Under the pieces are notes generated by a model. That model had not been told where the DNA came from, did no database searches, and saw nothing but the letters and a program-made list of their open reading frames with translations. Source: JAPOUP01 sp965199865 (lineage in GTDB: Bacteria > Pseudomonadota > Alphaproteobacteria > Rhodobacterales > Rhodobacteraceae). From it: 64,000 bases of DNA. The DNA is taken from NCBI GenBank assembly GCA_965199865.1, contig CBDATU010000023.1, forward strand, positions 62,001 to 126,000. Reading direction: 5' to 3'. The stretch's first letter is position 1. Each line of letters opens with the position of its first letter. This document shows positions 32,595 through 41,165 of this stretch, piece by piece. A program made the translations under genes and the position numbers.

Positions 32595-34694
32595 CTAGGC
32601 CCCAATACTCGAGGTTGCGAGAGCACAGGGCCAAACGGGGCCACTGCCAGCTTTTCTAAGAAGGGCAGCGATAATCGTTAGCGTCCAGGCAGAGTCGACG
32701 ACGTCATCCACTAACAACACGGACCCTTTGGGCACCGGTCCGTCGATTCCAAAGACACCGTCTAGGTTCCTGCATTGATGAAATCTATTTTGCTGCACTT
32801 TCTGTTGTTCGTTCCCCCTGATCTTCTTTACCACTTGTTTGAACGGCAGTCCCAGTGCGTCAGCAAGACGGCGAGTGAAATCGGGAACGAGAGCAGGGTT
32901 GTTCAGCGAGGGCACACAGGTAACCCAAGCCGGTCTGGGCGTGGGTTTCCAGCGATCCTCCAGCATCTCTACGACAGCATGTACAAGCTCATCGCGGAAG
33001 TGTCCAGTGTGCTTGTCATCGGCGACCAACCGTCCCCAGCCCGCGTCTCCCCATCGTGACAAGATACGACCGGTTTCGGCGCGTAGTTTTGACGCGATAT
33101 TCCCGCGAAGACCATATTCTGGAAGCGCGTCCTTTGCGATCTGTTTGTTGCACTCAAGTTCCAGTTCCGCGTGACGAAGGTATCGCGCAGCTGAGATAGC
33201 CATATCACGGGTAAAATTGGGGTCCACGATCGATCGCCGCAAGCATCTGTCGCATTTTCCACATGGTTGGGGATCAGCGTCATCCAGTGCTTCTGCTAAG
33301 AACTCCATCAAGCAGTTCTCCGCTGCAACATAGCGCTGTACTTCTTCCCATTCGATTTCACGTTGTCCTGTTAACCGCGTGATCTTTGCATGGTCCATTC
33401 GATAGGGGACAGGGGTGCGCTGCCATATTGAGCCTGTCTTGATGACAGGTGCAGGGTTTTCTACCGATAGAAATTTGAGAACCTGCTCAATTTGGCCGCG
33501 CCTAAGGTTCACTGCACTTTCAAGCTGCAAGACGCTTAGTCCATCACTTTCCTCTAGGACCTTCAGAATGCTGAGGACCCACGTCTCCTTGGGGAACGCG
33601 CTTTTCCTGAAGTAATCATGGATATGTGCGTCCTCCTCGCCCGACAACAGCACACCGTCGGCATGGTCTATGGCACGACCTGCGCGACCGACCTGCTGGT
33701 AGTATGCAACGATGGAGCCTGGAGCTTGGTAGTGTATGACAAACCTGAGATCAGGTTTGTCATAGCCCATCCCGAGCGCGGTAGTTGCGACGAGAACCTT
33801 GAATTCGTTGTCTAGCAGTTTGCTTTCGAGATGCTGGCGATAGGCATCCGAGTCATCGAAACCCTCACCAACAACTCCACTAAAATACGCTCGGGCTTCG
33901 ACACCATGCAACTGTAGCCAGTCTGCTACCTGTTTCGCGTCTCGCTTCGTAAGCGTGTAAACTATCCCGGTTCCAGGTAATCCGCCAACATGCTCGGCCA
34001 GCCAGGCCAAGCGGGCGGCTTGGGTTGGTAGCTGAACGGTTTGGAGGGCGAGGCTTCGCCGCATCAGGCTCCCACGCTGAATGCCGAAATTACCTAGCTG
34101 GTTCTGAACGTCATCGACCACGCGATTGTTGGCGGTTGCCGTGGTGCCGAGTATTGGGACATTCGCTGGAATGCGTTGCAGGATGTTAACAAGACGGCGA
34201 TAGTCGGGCCGAAAATCGTGACCCCAGTCGGAAATGCAATGCGCTTCGTCTACCACCAGCAATCCAATCCTGCCTGCAATAGGTAGAAGAACCTTTTCGA
34301 CGAATTCCTCATTTGCAAGTCGCTCAGGGGACACCAGGAGCGCATCTACTTCGTTTCTGCCAACTGCGCGCTCAATTGCAGGCCAATCGTCTCGATTCGT
34401 AAAGTTGACCGTTATCGCACGGACTCCGAGGCGTTCTGCGGCTTCGATCTGGTTGCGCATCAGTGCGAGAAGCGGCGACACAATTAGGGTTGGTCCGCGT
34501 CCGCGGTTGCGAAGGATGCGTGTCGAAATGAAGTAGACGGAACTCTTGCCCCAACCAGAGCGCTGCACGACTAGCAAACGTTCTCGTCGGTTAACGAGCG
34601 CGTCAATAGCCTCCCACTGCCCTTCGCGGAACTCAGCACTTGCGTCACACAGTGCGCATCTGAGAATTTCGAGAGCCGCGGCCCGATCAGTCAC
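32595..34694 (-). CDS. RecQ-type helicase fused to a ComF-like phosphoribosyltransferase
   Basis: 699 aa. Helicase motifs: FREGQWEAIDALVNRRERLLVVQRSGWGKSSVYF (motifs 0 and I; the P-loop is SGWGKS instead of the usual TGGGKS), VSPLLALMRNQ, LLVVDEAHCISDWGHDFRPDY (DEAH), LGTTATA, IVYTLTKRD and YYQQVGRAGR (motif VI). The RecQ zinc cysteines follow (ENCLMEF ... PCGKCDRC). The last ~130 residues are a phosphoribosyltransferase-like domain: VPDFTRRLADALGLPF ... KGSVLLVDDVVDSAWTLT, where VDDVVDSAWT is the PRPP-binding loop in a modified form. The combination with a coupled DprA-like gene looks like a two-gene DNA-sensing or defence cassette; the function is inferred. Confidence 0.88.
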   Translation of the reverse strand: MTDRAAALEILRCALCDASAEFREGQWEAIDALVNRRERLLVVQRSGWGKSSVYFISTRILRNRGRGPTLIVSPLLALMRNQIEAAERLGVRAITVNFTNRDDWPAIERAVGRNEVDALLVSPERLANEEFVEKVLLPIAGRIGLLVVDEAHCISDWGHDFRPDYRRLVNILQRIPANVPILGTTATANNRVVDDVQNQLGNFGIQRGSLMRRSLALQTVQLPTQAARLAWLAEHVGGLPGTGIVYTLTKRDAKQVADWLQLHGVEARAYFSGVVGEGFDDSDAYRQHLESKLLDNEFKVLVATTALGMGYDKPDLRFVIHYQAPGSIVAYYQQVGRAGRAIDHADGVLLSGEEDAHIHDYFRKSAFPKETWVLSILKVLEESDGLSVLQLESAVNLRRGQIEQVLKFLSVENPAPVIKTGSIWQRTPVPYRMDHAKITRLTGQREIEWEEVQRYVAAENCLMEFLAEALDDADPQPCGKCDRCLRRSIVDPNFTRDMAISAARYLRHAELELECNKQIAKDALPEYGLRGNIASKLRAETGRILSRWGDAGWGRLVADDKHTGHFRDELVHAVVEMLEDRWKPTPRPAWVTCVPSLNNPALVPDFTRRLADALGLPFKQVVKKIRGNEQQKVQQNRFHQCRNLDGVFGIDGPVPKGSVLLVDDVVDSAWTLTIIAALLRKAGSGPVWPCALATSSIGA

Positions 34695-34893
34695 GAGTTC
34701 ATCCTGTCATCGTCATGTCGAGCTGCCCTCAGAAAGTTTGGCCGCTTCACTGTTGATCACCATACTGATAATCAGTAACAACTCGCAGATCCGCGAACAA
34801 GCGGATTGACAGAGGAGGCAATCGATGAGCCGGCTATGTCCGCGAACAGCATGACCTTCGGCCAAGCGATTTCGAAGGCCCGCAAGGCACTAG
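34695..34893. other. Promoter region of helicase operon and truncated ORF
   Basis: Between the helicase start and the IS5 left end. It contains an AT-rich stretch (34755-34800) likely holding the minus-strand promoter. On the plus strand, ATG 34835 begins MSANSMTFGQAISKARKAL, which looks like the start of an XRE-type regulator. It is cut at the shared ACTAG target of the IS5 and IS1380 insertions. Joining 34893 to 44644 does not give a convincing continuation. Confidence 0.35.
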
Positions 34894-34986
34894 GGTCCGT
34901 TGATATTTGAATATGAACGTCGGGTTCGAATCGGCTACGGTGCCCTTAACAAGGGCCGAAACGGCCATTCAGGCAACCGGGGCAGT

Positions 34987-35367
34987 ATGATGGGCGAAGG
35001 CAGGCAGGTCCTGACGGATGACATGTGGGAACGGGTAGAGGACATCCTTCCGGGCAGACAGGGTGACCTGGGAGTGACGGCGGCGGACAGCCGTCTTTTC
35101 CCTGAGACGGTTCCATGGCGCACCCGGACGGGGGCCCGGTGGCGCGACCTTCCGGAACGCTTCGGAAAGTGGAACAGCGTCTCCAGACGGTTCCGGCGCC
35201 GGGTGGAGGGCGGCGTTTCCGGCCGTGTTTTCCGGAGGCTGTCCGGAGAGTTCGATTTCGGGTACGTCCGCGTCGGCGGCACGGTCATGGGGGGCCACCG
35301 GAAGGCAGCCGGCGGAAATGGGGAGCCTCGGGCCAGGGGCCCGCACATGTCGCTTGCCCATAGTTGA
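34987..35367 (+). pseudogene. IS427-type transposase ORF A, interrupted
   Basis: ATG 34987 starts MMGEGRQVLTDDMWERVEDILPGRQGD, then SRLFPETVPWRTRTGARWRDLPERFGKWNSVSRRFRRRVEGGV and FDFGYVRVGGTVMGGHRKAAGG. This is the DUF4096-type N-terminal half and first catalytic region of IS427-group transposases. The expected first Asp of this region (DST) reads GGT, so activity is doubtful even before the interruption. IS-D enters at 35347, and the last codons to the stop at 35367 come from it. Confidence 0.85.
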
Positions 35368-35877
35368 CCTATGTTACGGGATCGCGGATTCCGCCTGATG
35401 TCGTGGCCCCCTTCGGCCTGATGTCGTAGTTCTCGCGGACATGCCTCCACATGACGGCCTGCGGAATGAAGTTGTTCAATCCCTTCCAGATGAGCTGCGC
35501 TCCGGGAAGGGGCTGGCGTTTCGAGGGCCGGAAGCCGACGAGGCGCGTCATGTCGGTGACGAAGCGGCCGATGGTCGGGATCTCTCCGGGCGGCGCGCCG
35601 GGATATCCGGCCCTCCGCCGCATCTCTTCCAGCGGCTCTGGTACCAGTCCCGGATCCGCCGCGCCCAGGCCCCGTCCGCCTCCCCCTCCGAGGAGAGGAG
35701 CAGCCATTCCAGCCCGTCGCTCCGGGAGGTGCCGGTGACCAGCACGGCGGTGACCTCCAGCGTCCCGTCGCCGCTTTCCGCGGGGGCGACCAGGCTGACG
35801 CGGGCGATCCGCATCTCGACCGGCACCCCGCGTTCGCGCCGGCCGCCGCGGGCGGCGACCCTGACGGTGTCCCGCGC

Positions 35878-38314
35878 ATGTCACTATATATTAGTTGACT
35901 CCATAGGTCGCCCGTGCTACCTGATTCGCATGCAGGTCGGGATGCGCCATTTCGGGGAGGAAACGGTCGGGTGGCTGAGGTCCGCGGCGGCGGCGGGAGC
36001 CGGACGGCGCAGTCTGGCGGCGGGGCTGTGCGAGCGCGAGGACTGGACCAACGCCGCCGGAGCGCCGTGCCTCGCTTCCGCCCGGCTGGCCCTGCCGAAG
36101 ATCGCGGAGCGCTACGGCATCACCCTGCCGCAGGCCGGATCGCCGGTGGCTCCCGGCAGACCGCTGCCGGAGCATCCCGACGTCCGGTTCTCCGGCACGC
36201 TCGCGGAGCTCGGCGGTGTCGGGCTGGAGATGGCGGAGACGGCGGAGGAGCGGCGCGCCCTGCGGGGGATGATGGAGAGCCACCATCCCCGGGGCGACCC
36301 GTCCAATCCCGGCGCTCTCCTCTTCTACTGGATCAGCAGCGAACGCCTGGGGCGCGTCGGCGGGCTCTGCTTTCACGCGGCCAACTGGCACCAGAGGGCA
36401 CGGGACGCCTACATCGGCTGGAGCGGCCGGGAGCGGATGGCGAAGCTGGGGCTGCTGGTGCAGAACTCCAGGTTCCTGATCCTGCCGGGCGTGGAGGTCC
36501 CGCACCTGGCCAGCCACGTTCTGGGGCTGGCGGCAAGGCGGCTTCCCGATGACTGGGAGAGGCTGCACGGCGTCCGTCCGGCGATGGCCTTCACCTATGT
36601 CGGCGCGGAGCGCCCCGGCACGGCCTACGCGGCGGCCGGATGGGAGTTCGCCGGGACCACCTCCGGCCATCCTCCCGGCCACCGCCGGGAGGGAGCGGAG
36701 GCCTGCGGCGTCTGGATGAGGCCGCTGGATCCGGACTGGCGAGACCGCATGTGCCGCGGGCCGGAGACGCCGCGCTGGCTGGGCCCGGCCCCGGCGATCC
36801 CGGAGGACGCCGACTGGGCGGATCTGGAGTTCGGGCTGTGCGGCCATCCCGACGGACGGGTGCGCAGCCGGATCCTGGCCATGGGGAGGGCCTGGGAGAC
36901 CCGGCCCGGTGAGCCGGTCGCCGTTGTCTTCGCCGGAAAAAAGGATCAGGGTGCGGCCTACAGGCTGCTTTCCAACCCCAGGGTGAGCATGGACGACATC
37001 ATCGAGAGCCACCGCATGGCCACGCTCCAGCGCTGCCGGGCCGAGACGGAGGTCCTGGCCATCCAGGACACCACGATGCTGGACTTTTCCGGCCTGAAGG
37101 GCTCCACGGGCGGTCTGGCGAAGCTCGGCGGCGGCGGATCGGGCAGCGTCGGCATCCCGGCGCACGTGACGCTGGCGGTGTCGGCCTCCGGCCGCGGCCT
37201 CGGGGTGCTGGCCATCGACGCCAGCTTCCGGGAGGGCGTCACCGTGAAGGCCGACCGCAGGCGCGGAGGCACGGGGCGGGCGGAGCCGGAACCGGACAGG
37301 GCGGCGGAGACGGAGACGCCCGACGGTGGCAGCGAGAGCCGCCGCTGGCTGGAGGGCCTGGCCCTGGCGCAGGAGGTCGGGAGGACCAGCCCTGGAACGC
37401 GCGTGATCACCGTCTGCGACCGCGAGGGCGACATATGGGACATGTTCGAGGCCCAGGCGGAAGACCCCGCCGCGGCCGGGCTGCTGGTGCGCTCCAGCGC
37501 CTCGACCCGCCGCTCCGTCATCGCCGGCGGTGAGGTGGTGGACCTCATGGAGCACGTCTCCGGGCTGCCCGCCGTCGGGACGCGCACCGTCCACGTCGCC
37601 GCCCGCGGCGGGATCACCGGGTCGCGTGGGCGAAAGGCCGTGAGGGCCCGCCCGGCGCGGACCGCGGAGACGGAGATCCGCGTCGCACGCGTCGAGCTGA
37701 AGGCCCCCGGACGGAGCCGCCAGACCCTGCCGGTCACCGCGGTGCTCGCCAGCGAGACCACCACGCCGCCGAAGGGCGGCCGGCGGCTGTCATGGCTGCT
37801 GCTGTCCAGCGACGCGAAGCCCGACCTCCAGGGCGCCATCGACACCGTCAGGCGGTACGAGGCGAGGTGGACAATCGAGGAATATTTCAAGACGCTGAAA
37901 CAGTGCACCCGCATCGAGGACCGCCAGCTCGACGAGGCCGACGACCTCCGGTGCTGCCTCGCCTTCGACGCCGTCACCGCATGGCGCGTGTTCGACATCC
38001 AGCGCGCCGCGAAGGCCGAGCCCGACCGGCCCGCCCTCGATTTCCTGGACGAGGACGAGCTCACCGCCCTCTGGATCGGGATGGAGGATTACGGCTTCAG
38101 GGACGCCCGGGCACCGCCCTTCGACGGCTTCACCATCCGCGAGGCCGCCATCGACATCGGCCGCCACCTCGGCTTCATCCCCTCGAAACGCCAGCCCCTG
38201 CCGGGGACGCAGAAAATGTGGAAAGGCATGAAATACCTCCTCAAGGCAACCGCATTCTACAGGGCCTTCAGAAGCCGGGGCCCGCTCAGGGAGTCAACAG
38301 TGCTATAGTGACAT
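35878..38314 (+). mobile_element. IS-B copy 1 (DruA-Tn5-type IS), complete
   Basis: 2437 bp with inverted ends ATGTCACTATATATTAGTTG and, from the right, ATGTCACTATAGCACTGTTG. It is flanked by the perfect 9 bp duplication GTCCCGCGC (35869-35877 and 38315-38323). It lies in the IS-D transposase gene. The same length as copy 2 but a different target site shows two independent insertions. Confidence 0.93.
35930..38308 (+). CDS. DruA-Tn5-type transposase (IS-B copy 1)
   Basis: 792 aa from ATG 35930 (MQVGMRHFGEETVGWLRSAA). DruA/DUF4338 part: LLFYWISSERLGRVGGLCFHAANWHQRARDAYIGWSGRERMAKLGLLVQNSRFLIL, then VPHLASHVLGLAARRLPDDWERLHGVRPAMAFTYVG. Tn5-type DNA-binding segment HPDGRVRSRILAMGRAWETR. DDE core: D380 in QDTTMLDFSG, CDREGDIWDMF, and YEARWTIEEYFKTLK fitting Y-2-R-3-E-6-K. 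A variable Glu/Arg-rich insert lies between the first two Asp motifs. No obvious ribosome-binding site precedes the start. All catalytic residues are present, so it is probably active. Confidence 0.92.
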   Translation: MQVGMRHFGEETVGWLRSAAAAGAGRRSLAAGLCEREDWTNAAGAPCLASARLALPKIAERYGITLPQAGSPVAPGRPLPEHPDVRFSGTLAELGGVGLEMAETAEERRALRGMMESHHPRGDPSNPGALLFYWISSERLGRVGGLCFHAANWHQRARDAYIGWSGRERMAKLGLLVQNSRFLILPGVEVPHLASHVLGLAARRLPDDWERLHGVRPAMAFTYVGAERPGTAYAAAGWEFAGTTSGHPPGHRREGAEACGVWMRPLDPDWRDRMCRGPETPRWLGPAPAIPEDADWADLEFGLCGHPDGRVRSRILAMGRAWETRPGEPVAVVFAGKKDQGAAYRLLSNPRVSMDDIIESHRMATLQRCRAETEVLAIQDTTMLDFSGLKGSTGGLAKLGGGGSGSVGIPAHVTLAVSASGRGLGVLAIDASFREGVTVKADRRRGGTGRAEPEPDRAAETETPDGGSESRRWLEGLALAQEVGRTSPGTRVITVCDREGDIWDMFEAQAEDPAAAGLLVRSSASTRRSVIAGGEVVDLMEHVSGLPAVGTRTVHVAARGGITGSRGRKAVRARPARTAETEIRVARVELKAPGRSRQTLPVTAVLASETTTPPKGGRRLSWLLLSSDAKPDLQGAIDTVRRYEARWTIEEYFKTLKQCTRIEDRQLDEADDLRCCLAFDAVTAWRVFDIQRAAKAEPDRPALDFLDEDELTALWIGMEDYGFRDARAPPFDGFTIREAAIDIGRHLGFIPSKRQPLPGTQKMWKGMKYLLKATAFYRAFRSRGPLRESTVL

Positions 38315-38728
38315 GTCCCGCGCCACCGGCGGCACGGCCGCCATGGCCTCGAACAGCTCCACCCTGCGGCCGTCGACGATGACGCTGCGGGACGAGCCGC
38401 GCGAGGCGCGCACCACGAAGCCGGCGCGGTCGCGGCATCCGGCCTGCCGGGCGTAGAGCGCCCACATGTCCGCCTCCCGGTCGCCGACCGGGATGACCCG
38501 GGTGGTGGCGTCGCCTGCGGCGGCGGCGCGGTCGAGGCCGTCCAGCCAGCGCCGGCTCTCGCCACCGGCGCGTTCCGGGACGTCCCCGCCGCCGCGCCGG
38601 GCCTCGGTGACCGGGGTGCGGAAACCGGCGTCGATGCCGAGCAGGCCGAGAACCCGCCCGCTCTCCGAGACCGCCAGGGTGGCGTGGGCGGGAATGCCGA
38701 CGCAGCCCCTGCCGCCGCCGCCCGGCAC

Positions 38729-41165
38729 CTGTCACTATATATTAGTTGATTCCACAGGTCGCCCGTGCTACCTGATTCGCATGCAGGTCGGGATGCGCCA
38801 TTTCGGGGAGGAAACGGTCGGGTGGCTGAGGTCCGCGGCGGCGGCGGGAGCCGGACGGCGCAGTCTGGCGGCAGGCCTGTGCGAGCGCGAGGACTGGACC
38901 AACGCCGCCGGAGCGCCGTGCCTCGCCTCCGCCCGGCTGGCCCTGCCGAAGATCGCGGAGCGCTACGGCATCACCCTGCCGCAGGCCGGATCGCCGGTGG
39001 CTCCCGGCAGACCGCTGCCGGAGCATCCCGACGTCCGGTTCTCCGGCACGCTCGCGGAGCTCGGCGGTGTCGGGCTGGAGATGGCGGAGACGGCGGAGCA
39101 GCGGCGCGCCCTGCGGGGGATGATGGAGAGCCACCATCCCCGGGGCGACCCGTCCAATCCCGGCGCTCTCCTCTTCTACTGGATCAGCAGCGAACGCCTG
39201 GGGCGCGTCGGCGGGCTCTGCTTCCACGCGGCCAACTGGCACCAGAGGGCCCGGGACGCCTACATAGGCTGGAGCGGCCGGGAGCGGATGGCGAAGCTGG
39301 GGCTGCTGGTGCAGAACTCCAGGTTCCTGATCCTGCCAGGCGTGGAGGTCCCGTACCTGGCCAGCCACGTTCTGGGGCTGGCGGCAAGGCGGCTTCCCGA
39401 TGACTGGGAGAGGCTGCACGGCGTCCGTCCGGCGATGGCCTTCACCTATGTCGGCGCGGAGCGCCCGGGCACGGCCTACGCGGCGGCCGGATGGGAGTTC
39501 GCCGGGACCACCTCCGGCCATCCGCCCGGCCACCGCCGGGAGGGAGCGGAGGCCTGCGGCGTCTGGATGAGGCCGCTGGATCCGGACTGGCGCGACCGCA
39601 TGTGCCGCGGGCCGGAGACGCCGCGCTGGCTGGGCCCGGCCCCGGCGATCCCGGAGGACGCCGACTGGGCGGACCTGGAGTTCGGGCTGTGCGGCCATCC
39701 CGACGGACGGGTGCGCAGCCGGATCCTGGCCATGGGGAGGGCCTGGGAGACCCGGCCCGGTGAGCCGGTCGCCGTTGTCTTCGCCGGAAAAAAGGATCAG
39801 GGTGCGGCCTACAGGCTGCTTTCCAACCCCAGGGTGAGCATGGACGACATCATCGAGAGCCACCGCATGGCCACCGTGCGGCGCTGCCGGGCCGAGACGG
39901 AGGTCCTGGCCATCCAGGACACCACGATGCTGGATTTCTCCGGCCTGAAGGGCTCCACGGGCGGTCTGGCGAAGCTCGGCGGCGGCGGATCGGGCAGCGT
40001 CGGCATCCCGGCGCACGTGACGCTGGCGGTGTCGGCCTCCGGCCGCGGCCTCGGGGTGCTGGCCATCGACGCCGGCTTCCGGGAGGGCGTCACCGTGAAG
40101 GCCGACCTCAGGCGCGGAGACACGGGGCGGGCGGAGCCGGAACCGGACAGGGCGGCGGAGACGGAGACGCCCGACGGTGGCAGCGAGAGCCGGCGCTGGC
40201 TGGAGAGCCTGGCCCTGGCGCAGGAGGTCGGGAGGACCAGCCCTGGAACCCGGATGGTCACCGTCTGCGACCGCGAGGGCGACATATGGGACATGTTCGA
40301 GGCCCAGGCGGAAGACCCCGCCGCGGCCGGGCTGCTGGTGCGCTCCAGCGCCTCGACCCGCCGCTCCGTCATCGCCGGCGGTGAGGTGGTGGACCTCATG
40401 GAGCACGTCTCCGGGCTGCCCGCCGTCGGGACGCGCACCGTCCACGTCGCCGCCCGCGGCGGGATCACCGGGTCGCGTGGGCGAAAGGCCGTGAGGGCCC
40501 GCCCGGCGCGGACCGCGGAGACGGAGATCCGCGTCGCACGCGTCGAGCTGAAGGCCCCCGGACGGAGCCGCCAGACCCTGCCGGTCACCGCGGTGCTCGC
40601 CAGCGAGACCACCACGCCGCCGAAGGGCGGCCGGCGGCTGTCATGGCTGCTGCTGTCCAGCGACGCGAAGCCCGACCTCCAGGGCGCCATCGACACCGTC
40701 AGGCGGTACGAGGCGAGGTGGACAATCGAGGAATATTTCAAGACGCTGAAACAGTGCACCCGCATCGAGGACCGCCAGCTCGACGAGGCCGACGACCTCC
40801 GGTGCTGCCTCGCCTTCGACGCCGTCACCGCATGGCGCGTGTTCGACATCCAGCGCGCCGCGAAGGCCGAGCCCGACCGGCCCGCCCTCGATTTCCTGGA
40901 CGAGGACGAGCTCACCGCCCTCTGGATCGGGATGGAGGATTACGGCTTCAGGGACGCCCGGGCACCGCCCTTCGACGGCTTCACCATCCGCGAGGCCGCC
41001 ATCGACATAGGCCGCTACGCCGGCTTCATCCCCTCGAAACGCCAGCCCCTGCCAGGGACGCAGAAAATGTGGAAAGGCATGAAATACCTCCTCCAGGCGA
41101 CCGCGTTCTACAGGGCCTTCAGAAGCCGAGGCATGCTCAGGGAGTCAACAGTGCTATAGTGACAT
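38729..41165 (+). mobile_element. IS-B copy 2 (DruA-Tn5-type IS), complete
   Basis: 2437 bp, nearly identical to copy 1. Ends CTGTCACTATATATTAGTTG and, from the right, ATGTCACTATAGCACTGTTG. It is flanked by the perfect 9 bp duplication GCCCGGCAC (38720-38728 and 41166-41174), interrupting the IS-D transposase a second time 414 bp from copy 1. Confidence 0.93.
38781..41159 (+). CDS. DruA-Tn5-type transposase (IS-B copy 2)
   Basis: 792 aa, differing from copy 1 at only a few residues (for example AEQRRAL for AEERRAL, VRRCRAET for LQRCRAET, ADLRRGDTG for ADRRRGGTG, and GRYAGFIP for GRHLGFIP). All DruA motifs and the DDE/YREK residues are conserved. The small number of differences shows recent spread of the family in this genome. 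Either copy could supply transposase in trans to IS-D-like relatives if end recognition allows. Confidence 0.92.
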   Translation: MQVGMRHFGEETVGWLRSAAAAGAGRRSLAAGLCEREDWTNAAGAPCLASARLALPKIAERYGITLPQAGSPVAPGRPLPEHPDVRFSGTLAELGGVGLEMAETAEQRRALRGMMESHHPRGDPSNPGALLFYWISSERLGRVGGLCFHAANWHQRARDAYIGWSGRERMAKLGLLVQNSRFLILPGVEVPYLASHVLGLAARRLPDDWERLHGVRPAMAFTYVGAERPGTAYAAAGWEFAGTTSGHPPGHRREGAEACGVWMRPLDPDWRDRMCRGPETPRWLGPAPAIPEDADWADLEFGLCGHPDGRVRSRILAMGRAWETRPGEPVAVVFAGKKDQGAAYRLLSNPRVSMDDIIESHRMATVRRCRAETEVLAIQDTTMLDFSGLKGSTGGLAKLGGGGSGSVGIPAHVTLAVSASGRGLGVLAIDAGFREGVTVKADLRRGDTGRAEPEPDRAAETETPDGGSESRRWLESLALAQEVGRTSPGTRMVTVCDREGDIWDMFEAQAEDPAAAGLLVRSSASTRRSVIAGGEVVDLMEHVSGLPAVGTRTVHVAARGGITGSRGRKAVRARPARTAETEIRVARVELKAPGRSRQTLPVTAVLASETTTPPKGGRRLSWLLLSSDAKPDLQGAIDTVRRYEARWTIEEYFKTLKQCTRIEDRQLDEADDLRCCLAFDAVTAWRVFDIQRAAKAEPDRPALDFLDEDELTALWIGMEDYGFRDARAPPFDGFTIREAAIDIGRYAGFIPSKRQPLPGTQKMWKGMKYLLQATAFYRAFRSRGMLRESTVL

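Noticed and set aside
1555..41159. A Druantia anti-phage system, because of the DruA domains
   Set aside because: In every case the domain is fused to a transposase within IS ends. No DruB, DruC, DruD or DruE-like helicase genes are linked, and the RecQ-type helicase at 32595 is not DruE-like.
35878..41165. Tandem duplication as the origin of the two IS-B copies
   Set aside because: Each copy has its own, different 9 bp target duplication, and a piece of IS-D lies between them, so they inserted independently.
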